DNA of 40,103 nucleotides, from positions 23,798 to 63,900 of the forward strand of contig NZ_VOGW01000113.1 in the NCBI RefSeq assembly GCF_007896895.1. Reading direction: 5' to 3'. Origin of the DNA: Streptomyces misionensis. Lineage in GTDB: Bacteria; Actinomycetota; Actinomycetes; Streptomycetales; Streptomycetaceae. The notes under the pieces were generated by a model. It saw only the letters and a program-made list of their open reading frames with translations. It ran no database searches and was not told the origin of the DNA. The translations under genes were made by a program, and so were the position numbers. Shown one piece after another: positions 24,255 through 33,116 of this stretch (its first letter is position 1; the number at the start of each line of letters is the position of its first letter).

Positions 24255-24445
24255 GTGGACATCGCCCCGTACGTCCAGCTCAGCGACGGCCGCGACGTCA
24301 TCGTCGACCGGGACAACAACTGCTGGGAGGCGACGGACCCCGAGGGCTCCACGCCTGGATAGGCAATCAGGACGACATCACGGTGGGAACCTGCACAAGG
24401 TCGTCCGGCTGCTGAAGTACCTACGCGACCACACTGCCCCTATGA
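24255..24445 (+). pseudogene. CBASS nucleotidyltransferase (CD-NTase) relic
   Basis: The frame from 24255 reads VDIAPYVQLSDGRDVIVDRD, then NNCWEATDPEGSTPG and TAG. Shifting frame twice continues with WIGNQDDITVG and then GGNLHKVVRLLKYLRDHTAP. Together this resembles the middle of bacterial cyclic-oligonucleotide synthases (the W-x-x-T-x-P-E and K-x-x-R-L-L-K-Y regions). Start, catalytic GS motif and C-terminus are missing and IS110 sequence follows. It is distinct from the intact CD-NTase at 33113-33979, so a second CBASS once existed here. Confidence 0.55.
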
Positions 24446-25175
24446 CGAAGGTTGCGACTGCACAGGTCTGACCAGGTGGAAGACCTCCCGTGCCGTGTAG
24501 CGCTTGAGGTTTCGGACTATCTCGCGCCGGGTCTTGCCACTCCTTGCTGCGGCGTTCCGTAGTAGTCCTGGGTGCACGGGCCGACGCGCAGGCGGGTCTG
24601 CACGATCCAGTACAGGGCCGCGTTCGCTCGCCGGTCGCCGCAGCGGTTGAGGCGACGGTACTGCCGACTGCCCGAGGAACGCTCGACAGGGCTGACCCAG
24701 CACAGCGCAGCGAAGGACGCCTCACTGCCCAGGAGTTCCGGGTTGTCCCCGATCGCGATCAGCAAAGTGACGGTTGTGTCGGGACCGATGCCCACTATCT
24801 CGAGCAGCTGGGGAGCGTGGCGTTCCGCCAGCCGGGTCAGGCAGCCTTCCAGCTCCTGGACCTCTTCGCTGGGCTGCCTGATGCGCCGGGCCAGGAGACC
24901 CAGGGTCACGTGGGTAGCGTGGAGCACCGATCCCTCGCCGGCCTCATGGTTCAGGCTGTCGTCGACGAGCCCTGCGCACGTGCGGAAAAGCTCTGCATTG
25001 CCCAGCCCGGCCAGTTCCTCCCTCAGCTGCGGATCGGCACGAATGAGGACGGCCTTGAGCTGGTTGATCGCCTGGGTGCGAGCCTTGCCCGCCGAGTCCT
25101 TGGCCAGCTTGTACATCCGGGCGATCTCCACCGGCCTATCGCCCGTCTTGGCCTGGGCGCGCGCCCGCCCGCTCA
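24440..25175 (-). pseudogene. IS110-family transposase, 3' part with frameshift
   Basis: The minus strand reads PVEIARMYKLAKDSAGKART, LLEIVGIGPDTTVTLLIAIG, SEASFAALCWVSPVERSSGS and RRANAALYWIVQTRLR, the Transposase_20 half of IS110 enzymes. Near 24545 the frame changes before GKTRREIVRNLKRYTAREVF, and the N-terminal DEDD part is absent. It is inactive. The last 70 bp or so have a diverged counterpart at about 37,970-38,042. Confidence 0.85.
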
Positions 25176-25228
25176 GTGCCGCACGTCATCGGCTCAATCC
25201 GCGAGCGCGGCGTACTGCCCTACCTGAT

Positions 25229-25492
25229 CCGGGCATCACCGGACCGGATCTGGCCGAGGCGTTCGGTGCCCGGCTCAGGCGGGAGGTGGTCTTCGACCAG
25301 ACCCCCGAGGAGTTCCGTACCTCAATGACTCCCCTAATCGGGGAGAGGGCCGCCACTGACATCGCAGGCGCCTCCCAGGCGATGAGCGCCATGCCTGGCC
25401 GCTCGATCACGCCGGAGATCTCCGGCCAGAATCTGCTGGGAGTCACCCCCGGACCACAAGCCAGTGGTTAGCCGACATCGGCCCCTGGCGGC
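25229..25492 (+). pseudogene. NmrA-like NAD(P)-binding protein, C-terminal relic
   Basis: ITGPDLAEAFGARLRREVVF, then DQTPEEFRTSMTPLIGERAA and PEISGQNLLGVTP match the C-terminal part of NmrA-type reductases. A frameshift precedes the family's TTSQWLADIG end. The Rossmann half is missing. Confidence 0.6.
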
Positions 25493-25529
25493 AACCGCTG
25501 TACGCGACTGCCCAGTTCGCCAAGGCTTG

Positions 25530-25850
25530 GCAGGTCGCCGGGTGACGTTAACCGCGTGGACCCGGCCATATCCTCGGGGCTTATGTCGTCGATGCGGGCG
25601 CGCCAGGTGATGCCGGCGTTGCTGACCAGGCCGTGCACCTGGCCGTACGCCTCCCCCAATTCGGCGGCGAGTTCGGCCCAGTCCTTCTCGCTGGTGACGT
25701 CGAGCCGGCGGCAGCCAGGCGTCTCGGTCACATCGGTGGCGATGACCCGGGCGCGCTCCCGGGTCATCGCCTCGCCCTCGGCGCGCCCTGACCGCGGGCC
25801 GCGCCGGTGACCACGACAACCTTGCCCAGGAGCCGCTTGTGGTGCAGTTC
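25530..25850 (-). pseudogene. Short-chain dehydrogenase (SDR) relic
   Basis: On the minus strand: LLGKVVVVTGAARGQG (nucleotide-binding TGxxxGxG), a frameshift, ARVIATDVTETPGCRRLDVT, GQVHGLVSNAGITWRARIDD with the N-A-G motif, another frameshift and GRVHAVNVT. The catalytic Y-x-x-x-K part is gone. Confidence 0.7.
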
Positions 25851-25894
25851 GCTCAAGGCCGCTCCCGGGGGTGGCGTCGCCCGGTCGGCAGCGG

Positions 25895-25990
25895 GAGCGG
25901 CTCCGGCGACGACCGTATTGGAGATGCTGCCGATGCCCTCGACGGTGAGGGTGACCGTGTCGCCGGGCTTCAGCGGGGGCGGGTCTTGTC
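25895..25990 (-). pseudogene. Fumarylacetoacetate hydrolase family, C-terminal relic
   Basis: The segment PPLKPGDTVTLTVEGIGSIS and NTVV is the conserved C-terminal strand region of FAH-type enzymes. It sits directly before the SDR relic in the same direction, as in aromatic-degradation operons. Confidence 0.55.
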
Positions 25991-26174
25991 GGCCGCGTAC
26001 GCCTCACAGCTCGGCAAGGCAGCCGTCGTTGCCGCATGGGGCTCGCCCACGCCTTGACGAGAGCGAAGGTTTCCGGTCAACTATCGGCCGTTTTCCGAAA
26101 GTGCACGTTTCCCCTCACAACTGCTCCGGTAATTTCCCAGATCTAAAGTCGACGGGTGACGGCGTGGGGGACGC

Positions 26175-26609
26175 GTGAGCAACGACCGGGACAGCCAAGG
26201 TGTGCCACACGTGTTGATCTCTGTGATCGACGACGATCCGTTGAGGGCACGCAGCGACGCCCGCGAACTGCTGGCCGAACTGTCCGGTACGGATCCGACG
26301 GCCTCACTTCGCTTGCCCTCGACCGGCCCCTCTGTGAGCTTCGACAAGGGTGGCGACGTCGTGGGAGTCGTCGGTCTGGTACTGAGTGCCGGCTCGTTCG
26401 CCGCAGCCTGTGTTCAGGTATGGCTCGCCAAGGTGCCTCAGCGCACGATCATCGCGACCCGCCCCGACGGAGCCACCTTGCAGATCACAGGACGCGAGGC
26501 CCGCGAGGACGACGAACGTCTCGAACGGTTCTTGGCCCATCACTCCTTGGCGATAGACACTGCGGCCGACGGCGGAACGGGCCGGGACGACACCTCCGCG
26601 GCAGGCTGA
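26175..26609 (+). CDS. EACC1-type effector-associated protein
   Basis: This 144-aa protein has the arrangement of effector-associated constant component 1 (EACC1). A short N-terminal beta unit has the LLAELSGTDPTASLRL pattern. A hydrophobic helix follows (VVGVVGLVLSAGSFAAACVQ, about residues 61-80), then TIIATRPDGATLQITGREAR and a helix ending ERFLAHHSL. EACC1 proteins are encoded beside caspase-like or other effector genes in proposed NTP-dependent conflict systems and may anchor or nucleate them. GTG 26175 follows GGGGGA closely. Six bp separate its stop from the caspase-helicase start, so they form one operon. Confidence 0.75.
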   Translation: MSNDRDSQGVPHVLISVIDDDPLRARSDARELLAELSGTDPTASLRLPSTGPSVSFDKGGDVVGVVGLVLSAGSFAAACVQVWLAKVPQRTIIATRPDGATLQITGREAREDDERLERFLAHHSLAIDTAADGGTGRDDTSAAG

Positions 26610-26615
26610 TCGACG

Positions 26616-29600
26616 GTGCGCAACAACGACCGATACGCCATGTTGATCGGCGTCTCGACGTACGACAGCGACGATTACCACGATCTTCCGGCGGTGCGCG
26701 CCGATCTGCACTATATGAAGGCAGTCCTGCAGAACACGGAGATCGGCCAGTACAACGACTGCGAGATGGTGGCCGAACCGACACGCGCCGAGATGCTGCA
26801 CGCCATCGAGTCGTTCCTGGAGGAGCGCCAGCAGAGCGAGACCGCGCTGCTGTACTTCAGCGGGCACGGGGAGTTCTGCGAAGCCGACAACCAGCTGTAC
26901 TTCCTCACCAGGGACAGCGACCGCGCCGATCTGCCCCGCACCGCGGTGTCGGCGGAGTTCCTTGAGCGGACCCTGCAGTCCTGCCGAGCCGCATCCAAGA
27001 TCGTGCTGCTCGACTGCTGTGCGAGCGGCTCAGTCGTCCAGGGCTGGCGCGCCAAGGGCAGACACGATTTGGATTCGGACGAGGAGGAGCGCAGCACCCT
27101 GCTGCGGCCCACCGGTGTCTACTTCATCACTGCCTCCGACGCGCTGCAGCCCGCCTCCGCCATGGCTCCCGAAGGATCGACGCTCGGTACGTCGCGGTTC
27201 ACCGGCGAAATCGTCGAGGGCCTGCGCAACGGGCGGATCAAGGACAGCGGATGGATATCGCCGGACGACCTCTTCGAATATCTGACCGCGCAGATGGTGC
27301 GCAAGGGTCTGCCGAAGGAGCAACGGCCGACCAAGTCCACCATCCGCGCCACCCACACGCTGTACTTCGCCAGGTCCGTTGCGCGCCCGGTTAGTCTCCC
27401 CTCTCCGCCCGATGAACCGGCTCCGCCGTCAGCCGCACATGTGAAGGCTCGGGAGCGGGCCGCAGCTGACGCAGACGCCAACGACTGGCAGAGGCTGCTC
27501 CGTTACTACGCCCAGTGCCTGAGCGCCCAGGCGGCAGCGAGCATGCTGCCCGATCGCCGGAACGGGCGGAACTCGCAGTACTTCCTTGTGGCCGAGGGGC
27601 CCGAGATCGTTCAGTCTGGCCTGGGCTCGGCGCTGCCTGCTCCGGCGGGACTGCCGGGCGCGCACGCCTCGGGCCACAGCACCGCGACGAGCGGGTCAGG
27701 GCCGGATGCAGAGCAGCACGAGTACTGGTACGGGTATCCGGCCGTCACCCTCCCCGCCCGCGGCGAAGGTGGCCGACGGACGGACGTAGGCATCGCGCCG
27801 CTGCTCCTCCAGCAGATGGAGCTTGCTCCGGACGAGAGGGGGCGGCCCGTACTCCGCCCGAGTGGGGTGCCCTCCCTGCACACTAGAGTGGTCACCGAGC
27901 TTCTCTCCGAGGACGAGGCCGCCCAGCTGCTCGCCCGCTGGCAGCCGACCTGGCAGCACGGCAACGACGCCCAGATGCTCAATGCCGTAAGGGAGTTGCT
28001 CGTCGCCCTGGGCTTGCCGGAACTCGAACCACTCGATCCCTCTGTTCTCCGCGCGGACTCCGTGAACGAGGCCCTGCGTCCGGGAGCGCACAACGCCGCG
28101 GTGATTTTGGCCCCTTCGAGCGTAGAGCGGTTCGCCACCGATGGCCTGGTGGAGAATCTGCTGGCCATCTCCACGCGTACGGACGAGATCCCTGGGACTG
28201 CTCTGGATGCCCTGCTCAACGGGGCCGCCCCGGTTCCAGAAGCCGATCCGATACTTGTTGTCGCCGCCGGACCGGCCAACGAGAGCCAGGAACAGGTGGT
28301 CGTCTCAGCGATGACGCAGCCCCTGACCGTGGCCACCGGCCCGCCCGGCACCGGAAAGAGCGAGGTCGTCACCTCCGTAGTGGCCACGTGCGTCGCGGCC
28401 GGTGAGTCGGTTCTCGTGGCGTCCACCAACAACGAGGCGGTAGATGTCGTTGCCCAGCGGTGTGACGACATCGCTCCCGGACTGCTGATGCGCACCGGCA
28501 ACGTCAACGCCTTGGTGAAGGAAGCCGAGAAGCTGGAGCGGCTGCTGTCGGATGCGCCTCCTCAGCCCAGCCGCAGCTCGGCGACGGTGGCGGGTGAGCT
28601 GCGCAACCTCCGCGCTCGGGCCGCTGTTCTGCGCGACCAGGCCAGCCGGCAGGTCGAAGGCGAGGTGCAACTCGCTGGGGTTCTGCGGCAGCGTGCGGAA
28701 CTCGCCGAGGAGATCGGACTTCCACTGTCGCTCCTGTCACAGATGTGGGCGACCGGCGACCATTCGGCGCTCGCCCGCTGGGAAGCGCGGGCCCGCAGGG
28801 CAGCGGACGCACCGGGCTGGTGGGGACGCTGGCGGCGGAAACGGGCGATGAAGGCGTTCATCTCGGCGGCTACTCCTGAGGCGGCCACGAAACTGCCAGC
28901 GTGGGCCGGCGAACGGCCTGTCGCATCGGACCTCCTCGACAAGCTGGCAGACATGGCGGACCTGGAGCGGCAGGCGCGTGAGCTCACGCCTGCCCAGCTC
29001 ACTCTTGACGAGGAGGCCGTACGTCGGGCTCGCACGGACTGCGCCGCGACACGCGCCGAACTGTCGAGGGAGCTGTGCGCGGCATTGTCGGCGGAGGCGC
29101 TCAGCCGCGGGCGCCCTCTGCTGGACCAGCGACTTCAGACGCTGCGCCAGCACAAAGGGACCCAGCGCAGCCAGCTGAACCTGCTACGCCACCTGAAAGG
29201 GTGGGCGATCACCACGCACGCCGTGCGCCAGCTGAAGCTGACCGCGAAGCTCTTCGACCTGGTCGTCATCGACGAGGCCAGCCAGTGCTCCATCGCGGCG
29301 GTGCTGCCGCTGCTCTTTCGGGCCCGGCGGGCTTTGATCATCGGTGATCCGATGCAGCTCAGTCACATTCCTGGCATCTCGCCGGAGCAGGAGCGCCAGG
29401 CTCGTGTCAGGTTGGGCTTGAGCGCGGCCTGGCTGGAGGACCGACGGCTCGCCTATCACGTCCACTCCTCGTATCACGCCGCCGCTCAGAACGGCGAGGC
29501 CGCCCTACTCCTCGACGAGCATTACCGCTGCCATCCGGAGATCGCCGACGTCGTCAACAGCCACTGCTACTCCGGCGCACTAGAGATCATGACGGACGTA

Positions 29601-30488
29601 CGTGGGCAGGTACCCGCAGTCGACCTCATGGGCGCCGGGGAAACCGCTCCCGTACTGGCCTGGGCCGACGTGCCTTCCAGCGAGTCGGCGCAGGGGCCTG
29701 GCGGAAAGTCGTGGCACAACCCGCCCGAGGCAGCTGCCGTGGCCGGCATCGTGAGGGAACTGCTGCACCACCTGCCAAGAACTGCAACCGTGGGCGTAGT
29801 GACCCCCTTCCGCGCGCAGAAGGACGCCCTGGAGCGCATGGTTGGCAGCGACCGAGTGCGAGTGGGCACGGTCCATGCCTTCCAGGGCGGCCAGCGCGAC
29901 GTCATGGTCCTCAGCCCGGTGGCGACCGTCAACACGCCTCCGAGGACGGCCCACTGGGTGGCGAGCCAGGTCAACCTCTGGAACGTCGCGATCACTCGCG
30001 CGAAATCCCAGTTGATCACCGTGGGCAACCATGGCTACTGGCAGCAGCAGACCGGCCTCCCACACCTGCTGTCGGCCCGCTCGGCCCTGTGGAGCCGAGC
30101 ACGGGCTGTCGACGCACACCAGGCTCCAGCACACGAGCCCGGCCCGCAGCAGGACCCGGGTCGCAGGGACCTGGCCGACACCTTGCAGCAGTTCCTCACC
30201 TCGCGAGGCGTCGTCGAGCTGGAACGGGACGCCAAGGTCGGCGGACAGCGGGTGGGCCTACTGTTCACGGCGCCCGAGGGCAATACCGCGGTGCTGATGG
30301 ACACCGGACCACTTCCCGGCCGTGATCCGGCACGGCACCTGCGCTTGATGCACCAACGAGCCGACCTGCTCATCGGGCTGCCATCCGGCGGCCGGGGCGC
30401 GAAGGCCGGCAGCGTCGAGCGAGTTCTCCGTATCCCCGCGTGGCGCATTCTCGCGGGCCCGAACGTACTGGCGCCGCTGTTCGACTGA
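26616..30488 (+). CDS. Caspase-like peptidase / SF1 (UPF1-like) helicase fusion
   Basis: This 1290-aa protein has three parts. Residues 1-250 are a caspase-fold peptidase: YAMLIGVSTYDSDDYHDL, catalytic His84 in YFSGHGEF and Cys135 in LLDCCASG. Residues about 300-560 are a linker of unclear fold. Residues about 560-1150 are a COG1112/UPF1-type superfamily 1 helicase: Walker A GPPGTGKS near 575, Walker B VVIDEASQ near 884, GDPMQLSHI, DEHYRCHPEI, TVHAFQGGQRD and NVAITRAKSQ. The last 100 residues look like a degraded nuclease fold. The plausible role is sensing foreign nucleic acid with the helicase and releasing proteolysis that halts or kills the host. GTG 26616. Confidence 0.85.
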   Translation: MRNNDRYAMLIGVSTYDSDDYHDLPAVRADLHYMKAVLQNTEIGQYNDCEMVAEPTRAEMLHAIESFLEERQQSETALLYFSGHGEFCEADNQLYFLTRDSDRADLPRTAVSAEFLERTLQSCRAASKIVLLDCCASGSVVQGWRAKGRHDLDSDEEERSTLLRPTGVYFITASDALQPASAMAPEGSTLGTSRFTGEIVEGLRNGRIKDSGWISPDDLFEYLTAQMVRKGLPKEQRPTKSTIRATHTLYFARSVARPVSLPSPPDEPAPPSAAHVKARERAAADADANDWQRLLRYYAQCLSAQAAASMLPDRRNGRNSQYFLVAEGPEIVQSGLGSALPAPAGLPGAHASGHSTATSGSGPDAEQHEYWYGYPAVTLPARGEGGRRTDVGIAPLLLQQMELAPDERGRPVLRPSGVPSLHTRVVTELLSEDEAAQLLARWQPTWQHGNDAQMLNAVRELLVALGLPELEPLDPSVLRADSVNEALRPGAHNAAVILAPSSVERFATDGLVENLLAISTRTDEIPGTALDALLNGAAPVPEADPILVVAAGPANESQEQVVVSAMTQPLTVATGPPGTGKSEVVTSVVATCVAAGESVLVASTNNEAVDVVAQRCDDIAPGLLMRTGNVNALVKEAEKLERLLSDAPPQPSRSSATVAGELRNLRARAAVLRDQASRQVEGEVQLAGVLRQRAELAEEIGLPLSLLSQMWATGDHSALARWEARARRAADAPGWWGRWRRKRAMKAFISAATPEAATKLPAWAGERPVASDLLDKLADMADLERQARELTPAQLTLDEEAVRRARTDCAATRAELSRELCAALSAEALSRGRPLLDQRLQTLRQHKGTQRSQLNLLRHLKGWAITTHAVRQLKLTAKLFDLVVIDEASQCSIAAVLPLLFRARRALIIGDPMQLSHIPGISPEQERQARVRLGLSAAWLEDRRLAYHVHSSYHAAAQNGEAALLLDEHYRCHPEIADVVNSHCYSGALEIMTDVRGQVPAVDLMGAGETAPVLAWADVPSSESAQGPGGKSWHNPPEAAAVAGIVRELLHHLPRTATVGVVTPFRAQKDALERMVGSDRVRVGTVHAFQGGQRDVMVLSPVATVNTPPRTAHWVASQVNLWNVAITRAKSQLITVGNHGYWQQQTGLPHLLSARSALWSRARAVDAHQAPAHEPGPQQDPGRRDLADTLQQFLTSRGVVELERDAKVGGQRVGLLFTAPEGNTAVLMDTGPLPGRDPARHLRLMHQRADLLIGLPSGGRGAKAGSVERVLRIPAWRILAGPNVLAPLFD

Positions 30489-30542
30489 GTGACCGGTCGG
30501 CCGTCCACGGCTGACCGGACATCCGACCTGGGGAGGGCAGTC

Positions 30543-31994
30543 GTGACGAGGACCATGAAGACCGAAGAGGTCTTGTACAGCCTCCAGCGGCAGGTGACCG
30601 TGCCGGTCCATTCCACGCGGGAGCTGGTGGGCAAGGTCGAGGAAGCCGCCGCCGACAAGGAACGTGAGCGCTACGAGGCGTTCCGGAAGCGGCAGGAGGA
30701 GGGCAAGACCACATCGGGAGACACCTACGAACCGCTCCGCCGCAAGTCGGGACTGCGCCCGCTCCCCAGCCAGGAACTCGGCCTGACGGTGCGGCTGACG
30801 TTCTGGGACGTACTGCACCACCTCGGCCGCGGCCTCGCGCTGTCCCAGCGGGGCGCATCGCGAGGGCTGGCCGAACACTGGGGCAGCCTCAAGTACTGCC
30901 AAGCGCTCGTGGGAAACGCCGAGACCTACCTCAGGCTGTCCGAAGAGGGCGAACGGATCGCCATGTACTACAAGGCACTGCAGTCAGAGGAGTTGGGACA
31001 AGCCTTTGCCCTGGCCGCCAGTGAGCAGATCCTCGCCCGCCGCTATCCCGACCACAGTGTCTCTATCGTTCGCGCCGACACCGCGCTGCGCGCCGGCTGG
31101 ACACTGACCAGCCGGGACAAAGCCAAAACCAAGAGCGTCGGCTACCACTACCGCCCGCAGTTCTTCGCCGAAGTCTGGAAGCCAGGCGAGCCCTCACGCG
31201 TCTTCCCAATCGCCTGCAAGGGCAACCACAGCGACCGACAAAAGGCATACAAGCAGCTCGCCTCCGCGGCGGTCCATGCCGACGGGGTGCACATCGGAGT
31301 ATGGAACGAAACTCCAGCCCTGTTGTTCAGCACGGAAATATCCATGACCGATCCGCTCACCGTCCACGCTCTTCACGCCGACGGCTCCGGCGGCTGGTTG
31401 CACATCCCGGAAGGCACGCCCGCCACAAACATCGGCCTTCCACTGGAGGACAAGAATCCGAACATCGGCATCTTGAAACCGGGCAAGGGCAAGGACCCTG
31501 ACTCCTCCGAGCCGGGATGCCAAGTCGGGCCCGATCTCGAATCCTACGAGTGGTTCCAGCGTGCCCTAGCTCGGGTCGGGGCCGCCGGCCTCACAGCCTT
31601 CGCCGGCGACGGCGAATCCACCGCCGCACTGCTCAACACACGACAGGGAAGCGAATTCTTCCAGGGCTTCGCCCATGCTTCGGCTGGTAGCGTCCAAGAC
31701 GCGCGCTACAACCTGTTGGGCGAGAAATTCGAGGGCACGGACCATGTCTTCCGACTCAACGGCGAAAGAGTCCAAGCGTTCTCCGGCGTCGCAAAAGACA
31801 TACTCAATGCCCTCGTCACAAGGAAAGAGGACGAGCGGCATGCCGATGTGGCCGCCTACCGACAGCGAGTACGCGAGTGGAAGGTGAAGCGCCACGGGAC
31901 ATTCTGGGACCACAAGTGGGGCGGCGTGGTCTCGATCAGCCGAGACGGCACGGTGCTGGCGATGCGGCAGATCCCGCCGTTCGATGACGAGTGA
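30543..31994 (+). CDS. Third gene of the EACC1-caspase operon, unknown function
   Basis: This 483-aa protein has no signal or membrane helix. It contains GYHYRPQFFAEVWKPGEPSR, VFPIACKGNHSDRQKAYKQL and ASAAVHADGVHIGVWNETPA, a strand-strand-helix pattern like restriction-type nucleases. However, the acidic E-x-K residue is replaced (A-C-K), so nuclease activity is not shown. Residues 1-140 are helical, with a charged segment KERERYEAFRKRQEEGKTTS. GTG 30543 is preferred (GGGGAGGG 5 bp upstream); a GTG at 30489 next to the previous stop lacks a ribosome site. Position 54 bp after the caspase-helicase gene ties it to that system. Confidence 0.7.
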   Translation: MTRTMKTEEVLYSLQRQVTVPVHSTRELVGKVEEAAADKERERYEAFRKRQEEGKTTSGDTYEPLRRKSGLRPLPSQELGLTVRLTFWDVLHHLGRGLALSQRGASRGLAEHWGSLKYCQALVGNAETYLRLSEEGERIAMYYKALQSEELGQAFALAASEQILARRYPDHSVSIVRADTALRAGWTLTSRDKAKTKSVGYHYRPQFFAEVWKPGEPSRVFPIACKGNHSDRQKAYKQLASAAVHADGVHIGVWNETPALLFSTEISMTDPLTVHALHADGSGGWLHIPEGTPATNIGLPLEDKNPNIGILKPGKGKDPDSSEPGCQVGPDLESYEWFQRALARVGAAGLTAFAGDGESTAALLNTRQGSEFFQGFAHASAGSVQDARYNLLGEKFEGTDHVFRLNGERVQAFSGVAKDILNALVTRKEDERHADVAAYRQRVREWKVKRHGTFWDHKWGGVVSISRDGTVLAMRQIPPFDDE

Positions 31995-32147
31995 TCCGCG
32001 CGGTACAAGCACCGGCCAGTGGCCGCGTGTCCGAAGTCGAGCCTTCCGTAACCAGCTCCGGCAACGGTCAGCACACAAGTTGACTCACAGCAGTCAGACC
32101 AACAGGAGCATCTCGGCATCGGCACACCGCTCAACTTCGAAGGCCCA

Positions 32148-33116
32148 CTATGTCAGTGGGGGTGTGTTTTCGGCGAGGCGAAGACGGTGGCCTTCTGCGG
32201 TGTCGCCGAAGTCGCGTTCGTCGTCGTCACGGAAGCGTTTGTAGAACCACTCGGGTACTCGGGTAGTGTCCAGGCGGGTGCGGAGTACACCGTCCTGCAC
32301 GTCTCGTGCAACGTTTCGAAGGCGGCGCCATTCGTCGTCGGGGATGGGGCCGGGGCGTCCGTTATGTAGCTCGGTGTTGACGACCTTGGTGAGGCGGTCG
32401 CGTTCGTCGGCCACTTTTCGTTGGCCGGACCAGATTTCGTAAGCGATCTGGTAGACGGCCAGGGATGGGACGAAGAAGCTAAGGAGGGTGTCGCCCAGAG
32501 TGGCGTCCGCGACCACCAGACCGGCGACGAGGCCGATGGCGGCCCACAGCATCGCGGTAGCGGCGATGAGGTAGCTGTAGCGGCGGCGGAGGCGGGCGTC
32601 CCAGGCAAGGTTCTGTTCCTGGGCGATGAACACGTCGTAAGGGTGGTGGACGTCGTTGGTGGGGTCGTACCAGCCGGCGGTGATGCGTTTGTCCTTCGAT
32701 CCACCTCGGGGGAGCTTGCGCGCGAGACGGCGGACGTCGGGTTCGGGGATGGGATCGCCTGCAACGGTGGCGCGCCACGGCAAGTGGAACAGGGCGACGT
32801 CGAACATCTCCTGGAGCAGGGCGCCCTGGCGGGCGGTGTTCCCGGCGAGGCCCTTGAGCAGGAACGCGGAGATCACAAACCAGAAGAACCCGACGATCGA
32901 GACGGCTGTCCGGCCGTGGCCGATCAGCGTGATCAGGACACCGGCGGTGGCGAACAGAACGGCTGCGGTGACGCGCACGGCTTCGAGGAACTGGCCGCGT
33001 TGGTGGCTTGCCGACGCGGCGCGCTGGAGAAGCAACATGTCGTCGTCGAGCTGCCGCTCGTGAATAGCCCGAGGCGGTATCCCGTGAACGCCGCCGGGGT
33101 CTGTGGAGGGGTTCAT
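32148..33116 (-). CDS. S-4TM family putative pore-forming CBASS effector
   Basis: This 322-aa protein has four membrane helices in two pairs, about 49-66 and 70-90, then 183-206 and 211-230, separated by a cytoplasmic loop. A charged C-terminal domain ends in VPEWFYKRFRDDDERDFGD. SIVGFFWFVISAFLLKGLAG is typical of S-4TM effectors linked to SMODS nucleotide cyclases. On binding the cyclic oligonucleotide it would open the inner membrane and kill the infected cell. ATG 33116 overlaps the CD-NTase stop (ATGA); an in-frame start at 33152 would overlap more deeply. It is the last gene of the operon and faces the caspase operon tail to tail. Confidence 0.82.
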   Translation of the reverse strand: MNPSTDPGGVHGIPPRAIHERQLDDDMLLLQRAASASHQRGQFLEAVRVTAAVLFATAGVLITLIGHGRTAVSIVGFFWFVISAFLLKGLAGNTARQGALLQEMFDVALFHLPWRATVAGDPIPEPDVRRLARKLPRGGSKDKRITAGWYDPTNDVHHPYDVFIAQEQNLAWDARLRRRYSYLIAATAMLWAAIGLVAGLVVADATLGDTLLSFFVPSLAVYQIAYEIWSGQRKVADERDRLTKVVNTELHNGRPGPIPDDEWRRLRNVARDVQDGVLRTRLDTTRVPEWFYKRFRDDDERDFGDTAEGHRLRLAENTPPLT

